A DNA stretch of 64,000 bases from RHLJ01 sp048058975 (GTDB taxonomy: Bacteria; Bacteroidota; Rhodothermia; Balneolales; Balneolaceae). Every line of letters begins with the position of its first letter. The stretch's first letter is position 1. The DNA lies in contig JBLLNP010000016.1 in the NCBI GenBank assembly GCA_048058975.1, positions 1-64,000 of the forward strand. The letters run 5' to 3'. The notes under the pieces are model-generated. The model saw only the letters and a program-made list of their open reading frames with translations, was not told the DNA's origin and ran no database searches. Made by a program: the position numbers and the translations under genes. Below are positions 34,013 to 43,554 of this stretch, in pieces.

Positions 34013-36046
34013 TCAAAACTCCTCTTCAAACTCCAACGGCGGCCTTTCTTCCCGGAACACTTCTGCTGCTTTAGCAAAACGAGTAGCTAGTCCTACCATT
34101 ACTAAACGATCTCCGGCTTCAAGAGTGAAGGAACCGGCCGGGTTTCCGGTATTTTTATTTCCCCGCTGTACGGTGAGTACCGTAATTTCATATTCATTTC
34201 GGAGTTTGAGTTCTGCCAGTGTTTTTCCTGCCGCATAACTTCCTTCTCTTACCAACACCGCTCTGGTATGTAGTCCTTCTTCGTCTAATCCTTGAAGCAC
34301 CATCAAATGCGCTTCCTGGATACTTCCTTTCATGATCTGATAGTCTTCTGCCCGCAACTCCCTGATGTGTTGTTCAATTTCCTGATCGGGTATCATATAG
34401 GCGCTTAGTACACTGGAAAAAAGCCGAACCATCGTTTCCATTTCTTCCGGAACCACCGTATCTGCACCAGCTGTTTTCATGATTTCGGCCTGAGCCAAAT
34501 AACGTGTTCTTACAATAATCTGAAGGGTAGGATTAAGATATCGAGCTAGTTTAATAATCTTCGGGTTAGCATCAAGATCATTAATTACGATTGCACATAA
34601 CTTTGCATTGGCTATCTGAGCATGTTCGAGAATATGTGGACGTGTGGCATCTCCGTAAATGGCATTAATTCCCTGGACATTCATCTCAGTCACAGACTTT
34701 GGATTCATTTCTATAACTATAAACGGAATATTTGTCTCTGTTAATGTTCGCGCAAGGTTTCTTCCCGCCGGGCCATAGCCTACAATGATGACGTGATCTT
34801 CGAGACTTACCGTAGATTCTGAATCTGAATCCTGATGTCGTTTTTCTCCAAATCGCTTTAACGGAGTTTTAGAAAGTAATTCGCCTACTTTGGGACTGAT
34901 AGATAGAAGAAGGGGAGTGAGAAGCATCAGAATTACCGAAACGGCGATAAACATTTGTGAGCCCAATTCGCCATAGCCTCCTGGTACTAATCCTGCATTT
35001 CTTCCGGCACGTTCCAACACAAATGAAAATTCCCCGATTTGAGATAACACGATTCCCGAAGCGGCTGCTATCCGAATAGGATAACCTAATACCAGTAAGC
35101 TGAAAGTACTTAACACAAATTTTAATACGAGTACCCCAGTGGTCACACCAAGAAGAAGGAGAGGATATTCAAGTATAAATTGTACATCAAGCAACATTCC
35201 TACAGAAACAAAGAAAACGGCATTGAAAATAGTTTTAAGCGGGATAATCTCGCTAAGCGCGTGATCGCTGTAGTGACTTTCACTTACAACCAATCCTGCA
35301 AGAAAGGCTCCAAGCGCCAGACTTACATCCGCTAAATTGGTAAGTGCAGCAGTTCCAAAACAAATGGCCATTACCGTGAGTAAGAAGAGTTCCTGCCGAC
35401 GGGTTTGTGCTACTTTCTCCAAAATCCAGGGGACAATCTTTCTGGCTAATAATACAATTCCAATAACAAGCAGAGCTGCTTTGCTGAGTACAATCAGTAT
35501 ATCTCTTGTTGAACCACTTTCGCCGGAAAGTAAAGGGACCATCAATACCATAGCGATGATGGCGAAATCCTGAAAGATAAGCACCGCAAGAGAAAGCCTG
35601 CCAGTTGGAGTATCGGTTTTGCCTTGCTCGCTTAGCAATCCTAGGATAACTGCAGTTGAACTCAAAGCCACCAAAAAGCCTGTATAGATACCAATTTTCC
35701 AATCTATGTTGAGCAGGATAAATATTCCAACTACAGAAGTAACCGTAAGAGCTACCTGAAGTCCACCCCCAATAAAAATGGCTGATTTTATCTTATTCAG
35801 TTTTTCCAGGCTGAATTCAATCCCAATGGTAAAAAGTAGAAGAATAATTCCGATTTCGGCCAGAATATCAACGAGTTCCTGATCCTGAACCAGGCCTAAA
35901 GCATTTGGTCCAATAATCACCCCGGCAAAAAGAAAACCGATAATGGGCACAAGCCGGATTTTGTAGCAGATGAAAGCAATAATTACAGCTACAAGAAACA
36001 GTGCGACAATTTCATTAAGAAATGGGAGAGTAACGGCTAAATACAT
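34013..36046 (-). CDS. CPA2 family cation:proton antiporter with RCK domains (Kef-like)
   Basis: A 677-aa protein. Residues 1-385 form the CPA2 membrane domain with about 12 helices (GPNALGLVQDQELVDILAE, the ALSSTAVILGLL loop, VSLALGAFLAGLVVSES). Residues about 415-535 are a TrkA-N/RCK domain binding nucleotide (VIIVGYGPAGRNLARTL, IYGDATRPHILEHA). Residues about 575-665 are TrkA-C. It fits KefB/YbaL-type K+/H+ exchangers. Its C-terminal codons recur as a remnant at 30934. The gene ends 63 bp from the next unit. Confidence 0.93.
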   Translation of the reverse strand: MYLAVTLPFLNEIVALFLVAVIIAFICYKIRLVPIIGFLFAGVIIGPNALGLVQDQELVDILAEIGIILLLFTIGIEFSLEKLNKIKSAIFIGGGLQVALTVTSVVGIFILLNIDWKIGIYTGFLVALSSTAVILGLLSEQGKTDTPTGRLSLAVLIFQDFAIIAMVLMVPLLSGESGSTRDILIVLSKAALLVIGIVLLARKIVPWILEKVAQTRRQELFLLTVMAICFGTAALTNLADVSLALGAFLAGLVVSESHYSDHALSEIIPLKTIFNAVFFVSVGMLLDVQFILEYPLLLLGVTTGVLVLKFVLSTFSLLVLGYPIRIAAASGIVLSQIGEFSFVLERAGRNAGLVPGGYGELGSQMFIAVSVILMLLTPLLLSISPKVGELLSKTPLKRFGEKRHQDSDSESTVSLEDHVIIVGYGPAGRNLARTLTETNIPFIVIEMNPKSVTEMNVQGINAIYGDATRPHILEHAQIANAKLCAIVINDLDANPKIIKLARYLNPTLQIIVRTRYLAQAEIMKTAGADTVVPEEMETMVRLFSSVLSAYMIPDQEIEQHIRELRAEDYQIMKGSIQEAHLMVLQGLDEEGLHTRAVLVREGSYAAGKTLAELKLRNEYEITVLTVQRGNKNTGNPAGSFTLEAGDRLVMVGLATRFAKAAEVFREERPPLEFEEEF

Positions 36047-36059
36047 TTTCTATGAAAGA

Positions 36060-36812
36060 TTACTTCGTCCATATCAACACTACACCACACGATGCGAATC
36101 GGTTGTACTGAATGGGAGTACTTGCCGGGCTATTATAGATTTCTACCGCCGTAATTTCATTAACATCCAGTGAAGAGTCTATATTCTCTAAATCCAACCC
36201 AATTTCGGCACCATTTACTAAAATTTTTAATGGACATGGTCCTGCATCTTCAAGAATTTTTCCTTGTGATGCTACCTGCCTTGTAGTTACAACTGTAAGA
36301 TTTCCATCAATTCGTTCAAGTTTAATTCCCGCAGTTCCAGTAAAAATATCTGTAACTCGATAGGGGTTTTTCCGTTTTATATCTTCCTCGTCCAAAAATC
36401 TCCCGGAAGCTTTTTCTTTTCTTTCATAAAAGCCGGAATTATGGAGTTTCTTTTTTATCTCTTCAGCAGTTACTTCAACTTCTCCCAAAATTGGGGTAAG
36501 TGTAAAAGTAGATTTATTAAACTTATTTGATTCAAGATTAACAAACAAAGACTGACCTTCATAGCCTTCTTTTTCAATGCTTAATACATCGATAGTATTT
36601 TGGATGTCTTCGAATAGTACAATTCCAGTAGTATCAGTTTTTTTACTTTTAGAATTATTGATCAAAGTAATTTTCACATCATCTAATGGTCTCCCGTCAT
36701 TAACAGAATAAACTGCAATTTGTAACTTGGTTTGTGCATTGACAATAGAAGTCCCAGTAAATGCTAAAGCTACAAGCAGAAACATATATTTTTGAAATAA
36801 TCGGTTTTTCAT
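36060..36812 (-). CDS. TonB-plug-like protein without barrel (CarboxypepD_reg plus plug)
   Basis: A 250-aa protein with a signal peptide (MKNRLFQKYMFLLVALAFTG, cleaved after NAQ). Residues about 30-110 are a carboxypeptidase-regulatory-like domain (LQIAVYSVNDGRPLDDVKIT). Residues about 140-250 look like a TonB-receptor plug (YRVTDIFTGTAGIKLERIDG, ending ITAVEIYNSPASTP and CGVVLIWTK). The 500-residue barrel of a TonB-dependent receptor is absent and the stop is clean. The frame runs 13 bp from the antiporter gene, likely in one transcript. Function unknown. Confidence 0.78.
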   Translation of the reverse strand: MKNRLFQKYMFLLVALAFTGTSIVNAQTKLQIAVYSVNDGRPLDDVKITLINNSKSKKTDTTGIVLFEDIQNTIDVLSIEKEGYEGQSLFVNLESNKFNKSTFTLTPILGEVEVTAEEIKKKLHNSGFYERKEKASGRFLDEEDIKRKNPYRVTDIFTGTAGIKLERIDGNLTVVTTRQVASQGKILEDAGPCPLKILVNGAEIGLDLENIDSSLDVNEITAVEIYNSPASTPIQYNRFASCGVVLIWTK

Positions 36813-37041
36813 TACAACGATGAATTAATGATAATTTGGTAAACTGAACTTAAGCAATCGAAAAAAATTAATATTAGAAAGTCTGCCAATTTAGCTAAGG
36901 AATACCTTCGATTTAAAATACCAGAAAGAAACCGCTTCCACTAATTTTGATAATAAAAAGATAACTTTGTATTTCATTTCTGCTTAAAAAAGCCCAATTT
37001 CGCTTGACCTAAATAATTTAGTCACAGCCCTAACCAAACAT

Positions 37042-38913
37042 ATGAGTACTACAAATCAGGTACGTGAGGATGTCACCATCCGTTTTGCGGGTGACTCCGG
37101 AGATGGCATGCAGCTCACCGGCTCACTTTTCACTAATACAACGGCACTTCTTGGTAACGATTTAAGAACCCTTCCTGAATTCCCTGCTGAAATCCGTGCT
37201 CCGCAAGGAACTGTACCAGGAGTTTCTTCTTTTCAGCTTCAGTTCGGGAGCAGAAAGATTTTAACTCCGGGCGACGAGTGTGACGCGTTGGTGGTAATGA
37301 ATTCAGCGGCATTAAAAGCCAATCTTTCTTTGTTGAAGAAGGGTGGAACCATCATTGCAAATACTGCCGGGTTTGATAAGAAAAATCTGAATCTGGCGAA
37401 ATATCCTGACGGGGTTAATCCACTTGAAGATGGTTCTCTTTCAGAATATGAAGTGATTGAGATTGATGTGAATAAGATGGTGAAAGAAGCCATCGGTGAT
37501 ATGGGACTTGGCTACAAGGACGAGGAGCGAACCAAAAACATGTTTGTATTAGGTATGTTGTACTGGATGTACAGCAGGCCAATGGATTCCACCATTGATT
37601 TTCTGAATCTTAAATTCGGAAAGAAAAATCCGGAAATTGCAGAAGCGAATATCAGAGTATTAAAAGCAGGCTATTTCTATGGGGAAACTGCAGAGATTTT
37701 TAATTCGCGCATTACGGTAGAACAGGCAGATCTGGAGCCGGGCACCTATCGGAATATAACCGGAAATGAGGCTTTGGTACTTGGATTAGTCGCGGCTGCC
37801 CGAAAAGCAAATATGCCAATGTTCTTAGGAACATATCCGATTACACCTGCATCAGACGTTCTGCACGGACTTGCCAAATACAAAAAGTTTGGAATTACCA
37901 CTTTTCAGGCTGAAGATGAAATTGCTGCATGTGCTTCAGCGATTGGAGCTTCTTTCGGTGGTAGTATTGGGGTAACCAGTTCTTCCGGACCGGGAATCGC
38001 GTTGAAAGGAGAAGCCATCGGGCTTGCAGTTATGTTAGAACTTCCTTTGGTTGTGTTGAATATTCAACGTGCGGGGCCTTCAACCGGGATGCCAACTAAA
38101 ACCGAACAGGCAGATTTAATGCAGGCCGTTTATGGTAGAAATGGAGAAAGTCCTTTGTTAGTTGTTGCTCCTAAATCTCCTGCAGATTGTTTCGAAATGG
38201 CTTTCGAGGCCGTTCGAATTTCTCTGGAGCACATGACACCAGTTATCTTTTTATCGGATGGGTATATAGCCAATGGTTCAGAACCCTGGAAATTCCCGAA
38301 AGAAAGTGAACTGGCTGATATTATGGTAGAATTTGAAAAACCACGTCATCCTGAGGATGAACCTTTTATGCCATATAGAAGAGATGATCGCCTGGTGCGT
38401 AAATGGGCAATTCCTGGAACCCAGGGAATTGAACACCGCGTAGGTGGTTTGGAGAAAGAAGATATTACAGGCAATGTATCGTACGATCCGGATAATCATC
38501 AGAAGATGACAAATATTCGTCGGGATAAGCGGGACCTGGTTGCTAATAACATTCCTGAGCAGGACATTGATCAAGGCAATGAAACCGGCGATACTCTGGT
38601 GTTAGGTTGGGGTGGAACTTACGGATCCATCAAAACGGTGGTTCATCAACTCAGAAAAGAAGGGATGGATATCTCACATGCACACCTGAGGTATATCAAT
38701 CCATTCCCAAGAAACATGAAAAAATTGCTTAAAGGATTTAAGCAGATTATTGTCCCTGAAATCAATGATGGGCAATTGGTTAGGTTAATCAGATCAGAGT
38801 TTTTAATACCTGCGAAACCAATCAATAAAGTAAAAGGAAGACCCTTTGGAGTTTCTGAATTGAAAGAAGCTATCCTGGAAGTTGTTGGGGAAGAAACAGT
38901 AGTAAAATCTTAA
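37042..38913 (+). CDS. korA: 2-oxoacid:ferredoxin oxidoreductase, alpha subunit with fused gamma domain
   Basis: A 623-aa subunit of the 2-oxoglutarate (or other 2-oxoacid) ferredoxin oxidoreductase. The gamma domain comes first (IRFAGDSGDGMQLTGSLF), then the alpha domain from about 235 with MFLGTYPITPASDVLHGLA, FQAEDEIAACASAIGASFGG and SSGPGIALKGEAIGLAVMLE. Both decarboxylation partners are adjacent: korB begins 10 bp later. The enzyme acts in the TCA cycle or its reversal. The exact substrate (2-oxoglutarate is the favourite) is by family. Confidence 0.93.
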   Translation: MSTTNQVREDVTIRFAGDSGDGMQLTGSLFTNTTALLGNDLRTLPEFPAEIRAPQGTVPGVSSFQLQFGSRKILTPGDECDALVVMNSAALKANLSLLKKGGTIIANTAGFDKKNLNLAKYPDGVNPLEDGSLSEYEVIEIDVNKMVKEAIGDMGLGYKDEERTKNMFVLGMLYWMYSRPMDSTIDFLNLKFGKKNPEIAEANIRVLKAGYFYGETAEIFNSRITVEQADLEPGTYRNITGNEALVLGLVAAARKANMPMFLGTYPITPASDVLHGLAKYKKFGITTFQAEDEIAACASAIGASFGGSIGVTSSSGPGIALKGEAIGLAVMLELPLVVLNIQRAGPSTGMPTKTEQADLMQAVYGRNGESPLLVVAPKSPADCFEMAFEAVRISLEHMTPVIFLSDGYIANGSEPWKFPKESELADIMVEFEKPRHPEDEPFMPYRRDDRLVRKWAIPGTQGIEHRVGGLEKEDITGNVSYDPDNHQKMTNIRRDKRDLVANNIPEQDIDQGNETGDTLVLGWGGTYGSIKTVVHQLRKEGMDISHAHLRYINPFPRNMKKLLKGFKQIIVPEINDGQLVRLIRSEFLIPAKPINKVKGRPFGVSELKEAILEVVGEETVVKS

Positions 38914-38923
38914 TCGAACTATT

Positions 38924-40003
38924 ATGTCAGTACAAACTCTAGTTGATAAATTTGTAAAAGAACACGAAGCGGATTTAGCGAATCTTCCGGCTTACTCTTC
39001 TAAAGATTTTTCATCCGATCAGGATGTGCGCTGGTGTCCGGGTTGCGGAGATTACACCATCCTGAAACAAGTTCAAAACGCGATGCCTGAGTTGGGAATT
39101 GCTAAAAAGGATATTGTATTTATTTCCGGAATCGGGTGTTCTTCCCGTTTTCCATATTATATGGATACTTTTGGGATGCATTCTATTCATGGACGGGCTC
39201 CTGCTATCGCTACTGGACTAAAAACCTCCCGTCCGGATCTTACGGTTTGGATTATTACCGGAGATGGAGATTCGCTGTCGATTGGTGCAAATCATTTTAC
39301 CCAGTTGCTTCGTCGTAATGTGAATGTAAACCTGTTGCTGTTCAATAATGAGATTTACGGACTTACCAAAGGACAGTACTCTCCTGCATCGCCAAAAGGG
39401 ATGGTTACCAAATCAACGCCTTATGGCTCTATTGATAACCCATTTAATCCACTGGCACTGAGTTTAGGAGCAGACGGAAGTTTTGTTGCCCGAGCAATGG
39501 ATCGTGATCCTAAGCATTTAAAGGACATGATTCTTCGAAGTCATAAACACCAAGGCACTTCCATGCTGGAAATCTACCAGAATTGCATAGTGTTTAATGA
39601 TGGAGCCTTCGAGTTGTTTACCGATAAGAAAACCCGTCCACAAGAGGCAATATATCTCGAGCATGGTCAGCCGTTAGTATTTGGGGCTGATAATGACAAA
39701 GGAGTTCGCCTGGATGGATTAAAACCGGAAGTTGTGCAATTGGGAGATAATTTTTCGAAAGATGATTTGTGGGTTCATGATGAGCAGGATTCTACCAAAG
39801 CTCATTTGTTGTCTAAATTCTTTGAACACCCCGCAAATGGGGAAGGAGTTCAATTTCCACGACCGTTTGGGGTTTTGTATGCGGTTGATCGCCCTTGCTA
39901 TGATGAAGGCGTATTAGCTCAGGTTCAACATGCAAAAGACACACAAGGCGAAGCTGATCTGGATGCACTACTTCGAGGACCCGAAACCTGGGAAGTAAAG
40001 TAG
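38924..40003 (+). CDS. korB: 2-oxoacid:ferredoxin oxidoreductase, beta subunit
   Basis: A 359-aa TPP-binding partner of korA. It shows VRWCPGCGDYTILKQVQ, the substrate motif FISGIGCSSRFPYYMDTFG, and the TPP/Mg loop TGDGDSLSIGANHFTQLL with NNEIYGLTKGQYSP. Three Cys near the N-terminus and GCSS support 4Fe-4S binding. It is co-transcribed with korA. The stop is followed by two palindromes (40022-40108). Confidence 0.94.
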   Translation: MSVQTLVDKFVKEHEADLANLPAYSSKDFSSDQDVRWCPGCGDYTILKQVQNAMPELGIAKKDIVFISGIGCSSRFPYYMDTFGMHSIHGRAPAIATGLKTSRPDLTVWIITGDGDSLSIGANHFTQLLRRNVNVNLLLFNNEIYGLTKGQYSPASPKGMVTKSTPYGSIDNPFNPLALSLGADGSFVARAMDRDPKHLKDMILRSHKHQGTSMLEIYQNCIVFNDGAFELFTDKKTRPQEAIYLEHGQPLVFGADNDKGVRLDGLKPEVVQLGDNFSKDDLWVHDEQDSTKAHLLSKFFEHPANGEGVQFPRPFGVLYAVDRPCYDEGVLAQVQHAKDTQGEADLDALLRGPETWEVK

Positions 40004-40021
40004 TTGAAGTGGGAATAATTC

Positions 40022-40108
40022 AACCTGACTGCCGTCAGGCAGGTTAAGAATTAGGATAAGGTCACCCTGAAACAAGCTAGCCTATCGGCAGACAGGTTCG
40101 GGGTGACC
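40022..40108. repeat. Two intergenic palindromes after korB
   Basis: First a bulged hairpin (AACCTGACTG at 40022, GTCAGGCAGGTT to 40045), then arms GGTCACCCTGAA (40060-40071) and TTCGGGGTGACC (40097-40108), 11 of 12 paired. Such elements are frequent in this group. They lie between convergent genes and probably serve as bidirectional terminators. Confidence 0.75.
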
Positions 40109-40140
40109 GAATATTTTTCATTTCAAGTGCAGTCGGAAAC

Positions 40141-40389
40141 CTAAAATCCTCCCATTTTCCAAAGTACAAGAAGTGGAACAAGATTAAATAGAATAATCAT
40201 AAGCTTGTAGAAAGCTAGTGCTACATAATGCAGCTTATTAAAATCCTCCCGCGGCATTTCGAACCACTTGGAGTGGATTTTGTACACGAAATTACTCGCA
40301 CCCATAATCCATGCCGACCACCAGGCCAGAACGATTACGTTAAATACGGTATTCCAAAGAAAGAAATCGAACAACGTTTCATAAGTCAT
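40141..40389 (-). CDS. Small two-helix membrane protein (DUF6868-like)
   Basis: An 82-aa protein with two hydrophobic segments (about 14-32 and 56-79) around an amphipathic loop containing SKWFEMPREDFNKLHY. The ribosome site AGGAGGTCC at 40392-40400 directly precedes the ATG and settles the start. The pattern recalls DUF6868 proteins; this is from memory of the family. It is convergent with korB. Function unknown. Confidence 0.72.
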   Translation of the reverse strand: MTYETLFDFFLWNTVFNVIVLAWWSAWIMGASNFVYKIHSKWFEMPREDFNKLHYVALAFYKLMIILFNLVPLLVLWKMGGF

Positions 40390-40485
40390 TTGGACCTCCT
40401 GTGTTGTTAGAGATTACTTTGACTTACAAAACATCTATGAAGTTTGAATGAAGGAGCTATATAGGTGCGAGACTTATTAATTGTC

Positions 40486-40578
40486 ATGCTGAATTCATTT
40501 CAGCATCTGTAGGGAGTGATACTTTTACAAAGTTCCTATTATTCTTATTCAGAATGCCATTTTGAGGCTCTGCCTCAA
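40486..40578. repeat. Two short palindromes in an empty 314-bp gap
   Basis: ATGCTGAATTCATTTCAGCAT at 40486-40506 (21 bases, quoted in two arms ATGCTGAA and TTCAGCAT) and TTGAGGC-TCT-GCCTCAA at 40562-40578. The gap 40390-40703 has no reading frame that I would call a gene. Confidence 0.65.
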
Positions 40579-40703
40579 TAGAAGCTGGAGCTACTGGGAA
40601 TACATTACGCAGCAAAGCTACAACGAGAGGAAAAGGGTTAAACACCTTTTATGAATTAGGGAGAAGATAGGCGAGTGAGAAATCGTAAAAACTTTTAATC
40701 CTT

Positions 40704-42335
40704 CTAATTATTATCCATTCTGTTCCAGTTAGGCCTGAAAGTCCATTCTGTAAGATAATTGTCAGCACCACTTTCAATGAAAGTATTCTCCATAATAGGA
40801 TGTTCATCGAAATAATTAGAATATCGTGAGTCATTGTCATGTTTGTTATAAACAAATCCTCTCGATTTAAATTTAGTATCAAAAATATTAATAGATTGGT
40901 GAGACCCATCATTTCCTAAAAAAGCTAACCCATCTTTTCGAAACGAATAGATACCATTATTAAAGGCAAAGTTAACTTCAGAAGAATAAACTGAATTCAT
41001 TTTATTTTCTTGATTATACTGTAGTAGCCAGAAAAACCCTCCTCCTGATATCATTATATAATTTGTTTCTTCAATAAAGCTAAATCCATATATACGGCTA
41101 AGATCAGGTAAAACATATGAACTTAAAATTTCAAGTTCCGGGTAACTTCTTAAATCTAAATTTTTACCATGAACAGTAATCAATCTTGATCCATCTTTCG
41201 AAAATTTTGCTCTTGGCTCACCACTTTGATTTATAAAGCTAAGGCTATCCACAATTTCAGATTGTTCAATTGAGTAGAAATATAATTTTTCTTGTCCATA
41301 AGTACTGAAAACTATAATATTATTATTAGTTTCTTCTTTAAGAGAGCCACTAAAATGTGTTGATTTAAAGTATCGTTTTTCTTTTAAAATTAGATTTTCA
41401 TCAAAAATATAAAAGGTATCGCTTTCATCTATAGCTATTATTTCTGTACTGTTGTTAATACTTCCTACAAAGTATATGAAGTTGGTTCCAGTCTCGAATT
41501 TACTAATTGGACCAAGTGATAGATCATTGCTTAGAAAAAGATGAATCTCTCCTTGATCTGTCCCAACAATGACTCTTTCTCCATTCTGAGAATATGTGAT
41601 TCTTCTTGCCGAAATATAAGAGGGTTGGTAAATAAACTCTGTATTTTTTCTCAAAGAATTACTATACCTGATTAAAACAACTTCACTTGATGGAGATTGG
41701 AAAGAAGGTATAATAGATGAAATTTTTATTTCGTAATCAGAATCAGAATCAAGATTAGTTAATTCTGTTTCTGTTTTGTTTCGAGTTTGGAAAATACTTT
41801 GATAATTATCTTCGGATTGTTTTTTAAACTCAATTAAATAGTCAGTTTTTAAGCTATTGGTATTTTCCCATTTTATTTGGGCATTATTTTTATCTATTCC
41901 AAATATAGTAATATTGGCAGGTGCATTGAGAGAGTACGAAAGGGGACTTGAATTTATGAATTCACTTTTCTTTTCTTTTTTAACTGCTCTGAGCCTATAT
42001 AAATAATTTAAATCAGGAACAAAAGGGAATGAGTCTATAACTGTAGATGCAAAGTCTACAGTTTTAATTGTTTTAAAGGTATCATCTATTGTTGATCTTT
42101 GTATTTCAAACTTTAAATCATCATCGACTAAAAAATCCTTATAGTTACTGATATCCCATTCCAATTTTACTGCATCATAATTAACAATATTAACTGTTAG
42201 TTGATTTGGTATAGGCAATTGAAAACCATCTGAAATAGGATCTAATTCGTTAACAGGTTCGAATGTTGGTGCCTTTTTACAAAAAAAAGCAAAAACAGCT
42301 ATACCAACAATGAATATATATTTTTTTGAAATCAT
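40704..42335 (-). CDS. Lipoprotein-like protein with fibronectin-type and beta-propeller regions
   Basis: A 543-aa protein with a short hydrophobic leader and a Cys at 19 (AVFAFFCKK), a weak lipobox. Residues about 45-220 hold two fibronectin-III-like modules (NYDAVKLEWDISNYKD, then NAQIKWENTNSLKTDYLIEF). Residues about 235-535 look like a WD/YVTN-type propeller (NGERVIVGTDQGEIHLFLSN, DGSRLITVHGKNLDL). The ATG overlaps the bioB stop (ATGA), so it is translationally coupled. It is AT-rich compared with bioB, suggesting a different origin. Function unknown; extracellular binding is likely. Confidence 0.75.
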   Translation of the reverse strand: MISKKYIFIVGIAVFAFFCKKAPTFEPVNELDPISDGFQLPIPNQLTVNIVNYDAVKLEWDISNYKDFLVDDDLKFEIQRSTIDDTFKTIKTVDFASTVIDSFPFVPDLNYLYRLRAVKKEKKSEFINSSPLSYSLNAPANITIFGIDKNNAQIKWENTNSLKTDYLIEFKKQSEDNYQSIFQTRNKTETELTNLDSDSDYEIKISSIIPSFQSPSSEVVLIRYSNSLRKNTEFIYQPSYISARRITYSQNGERVIVGTDQGEIHLFLSNDLSLGPISKFETGTNFIYFVGSINNSTEIIAIDESDTFYIFDENLILKEKRYFKSTHFSGSLKEETNNNIIVFSTYGQEKLYFYSIEQSEIVDSLSFINQSGEPRAKFSKDGSRLITVHGKNLDLRSYPELEILSSYVLPDLSRIYGFSFIEETNYIMISGGGFFWLLQYNQENKMNSVYSSEVNFAFNNGIYSFRKDGLAFLGNDGSHQSINIFDTKFKSRGFVYNKHDNDSRYSNYFDEHPIMENTFIESGADNYLTEWTFRPNWNRMDNN

Positions 42336-43324
42336 ACCACCTGGGGCACATGCTCCGGTTTAGCATTTTTGTAGGCGGGGCGGGCTTTAAGGCCGAATAG
42401 CTCAAACATGTGCATGTCTTCGTCTAAGGCATTGTTATCGGTGGTAAGGAGCTTCTCACCGGTAAAGATGGAGTTAGCTCCCGCCATAAAGCAAAGCGCT
42501 TGCTCCTCAAAATTCATACGAACTCGTCCGGCAGAAAGACGAACCATTGATTCCGGCATCAGAATTCGGGCAGTGGCAATCATACGAGCCATATCCCAGC
42601 TTGGAACTTTGGGTTGACCTTCCATCGGAGTTCCATCGACAGCAATCAACGCGTTAACTGGAACCGATTCCGGATGTGGGTCTAAGTTAGAAAGGGTATA
42701 GAGGAGGCCGATACGATCTTCATGCGTTTCACCCATACCGATAATTCCACCGGAGCAAACAGAAATATTGTTATCCTGAACTTTTTTGATCGTATCAAGG
42801 CGGTCATCATACGTACGGGTCGTAATAATCTTTTTGTAGAAATCTTCGCTACTGTCGAGGTTATGGTTATATGCATACAGTCCAGCTTCTTTAAGCTTGG
42901 CTGCCTGATCATCGGTAAGCATTCCTAAGGTAGCGCACACTTCCAGGCCTAAGTCAGCCACACCGGAAACCACATCGAGAACTTCATCAAAATCTTTGTT
43001 TTGTCGGGCACTCCTCCATGCTGCACCCATACAAAAACGAGTGCTTCCAGCTTCTTTCGCGCGCTCTGCTGCTGCTAAAATCATTTCCTTAGGCATCAGC
43101 TTTTCATTATTCACACCTGTATTGTAACGAGCTGATTGAGGGCAGTAGGAGCAATCCTCGGAACAACCTCCGGTTTTTATAGAAAGAAGCGTACAAACCT
43201 GGACTTCACCTGTTTCATGAAACTCTCGATGTACTGTTTGAGCTTTGTAAATCAACTCCATCAAAGGAGTGTTATAAATTTCAGTGATTTCTTCTTTGGT
43301 CCAGGTATGCTTAACAACGCTCAT
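42332..43324 (-). CDS. bioB: Biotin synthase
   Basis: A 330-aa radical-SAM enzyme that inserts sulphur into dethiobiotin. The SAM cluster motif is CSEDCSYCPQSARYNTG, followed by GSTRFCMGAAWRSAR, CATLGMLTDDQA, YNHNLDSSEDFY and GGIIGMGETHEDR. The Arg and Cys ligands of the 2Fe-2S cluster are in VRLSAGRVRMNFE and the conserved CATLG and CSGGI segments. Length is normal. It leads a two-gene unit with the propeller lipoprotein; no other bio genes lie in the window. Confidence 0.96.
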   Translation of the reverse strand: MSVVKHTWTKEEITEIYNTPLMELIYKAQTVHREFHETGEVQVCTLLSIKTGGCSEDCSYCPQSARYNTGVNNEKLMPKEMILAAAERAKEAGSTRFCMGAAWRSARQNKDFDEVLDVVSGVADLGLEVCATLGMLTDDQAAKLKEAGLYAYNHNLDSSEDFYKKIITTRTYDDRLDTIKKVQDNNISVCSGGIIGMGETHEDRIGLLYTLSNLDPHPESVPVNALIAVDGTPMEGQPKVPSWDMARMIATARILMPESMVRLSAGRVRMNFEEQALCFMAGANSIFTGEKLLTTDNNALDEDMHMFELFGLKARPAYKNAKPEHVPQVV

Positions 43325-43554
43325 GTAGTAGATATTTGATTTATTACAATGTCAGGAAAGTAAGAGGAATCATTTCAAAACCCAATGAGAGAATTAACTC
43401 AAAGTCCGATTTGTGTCAAAAAAGTTGATTCAAAAACTTTAAAGCGAACTTGTTTCTAATGTTTGTTAATTTTTACTAATATACATATTGATTGGAAGCC
43501 AATAAATGCGTACGATTACTGCAAACTAACTTACCAAGTTTTAGGATTTAGCGA

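Noticed and set aside
35280..35702. Separate reading frame inside the antiporter gene
   Set aside because: It is an alternative frame of the Kef-like gene and shows no family features.
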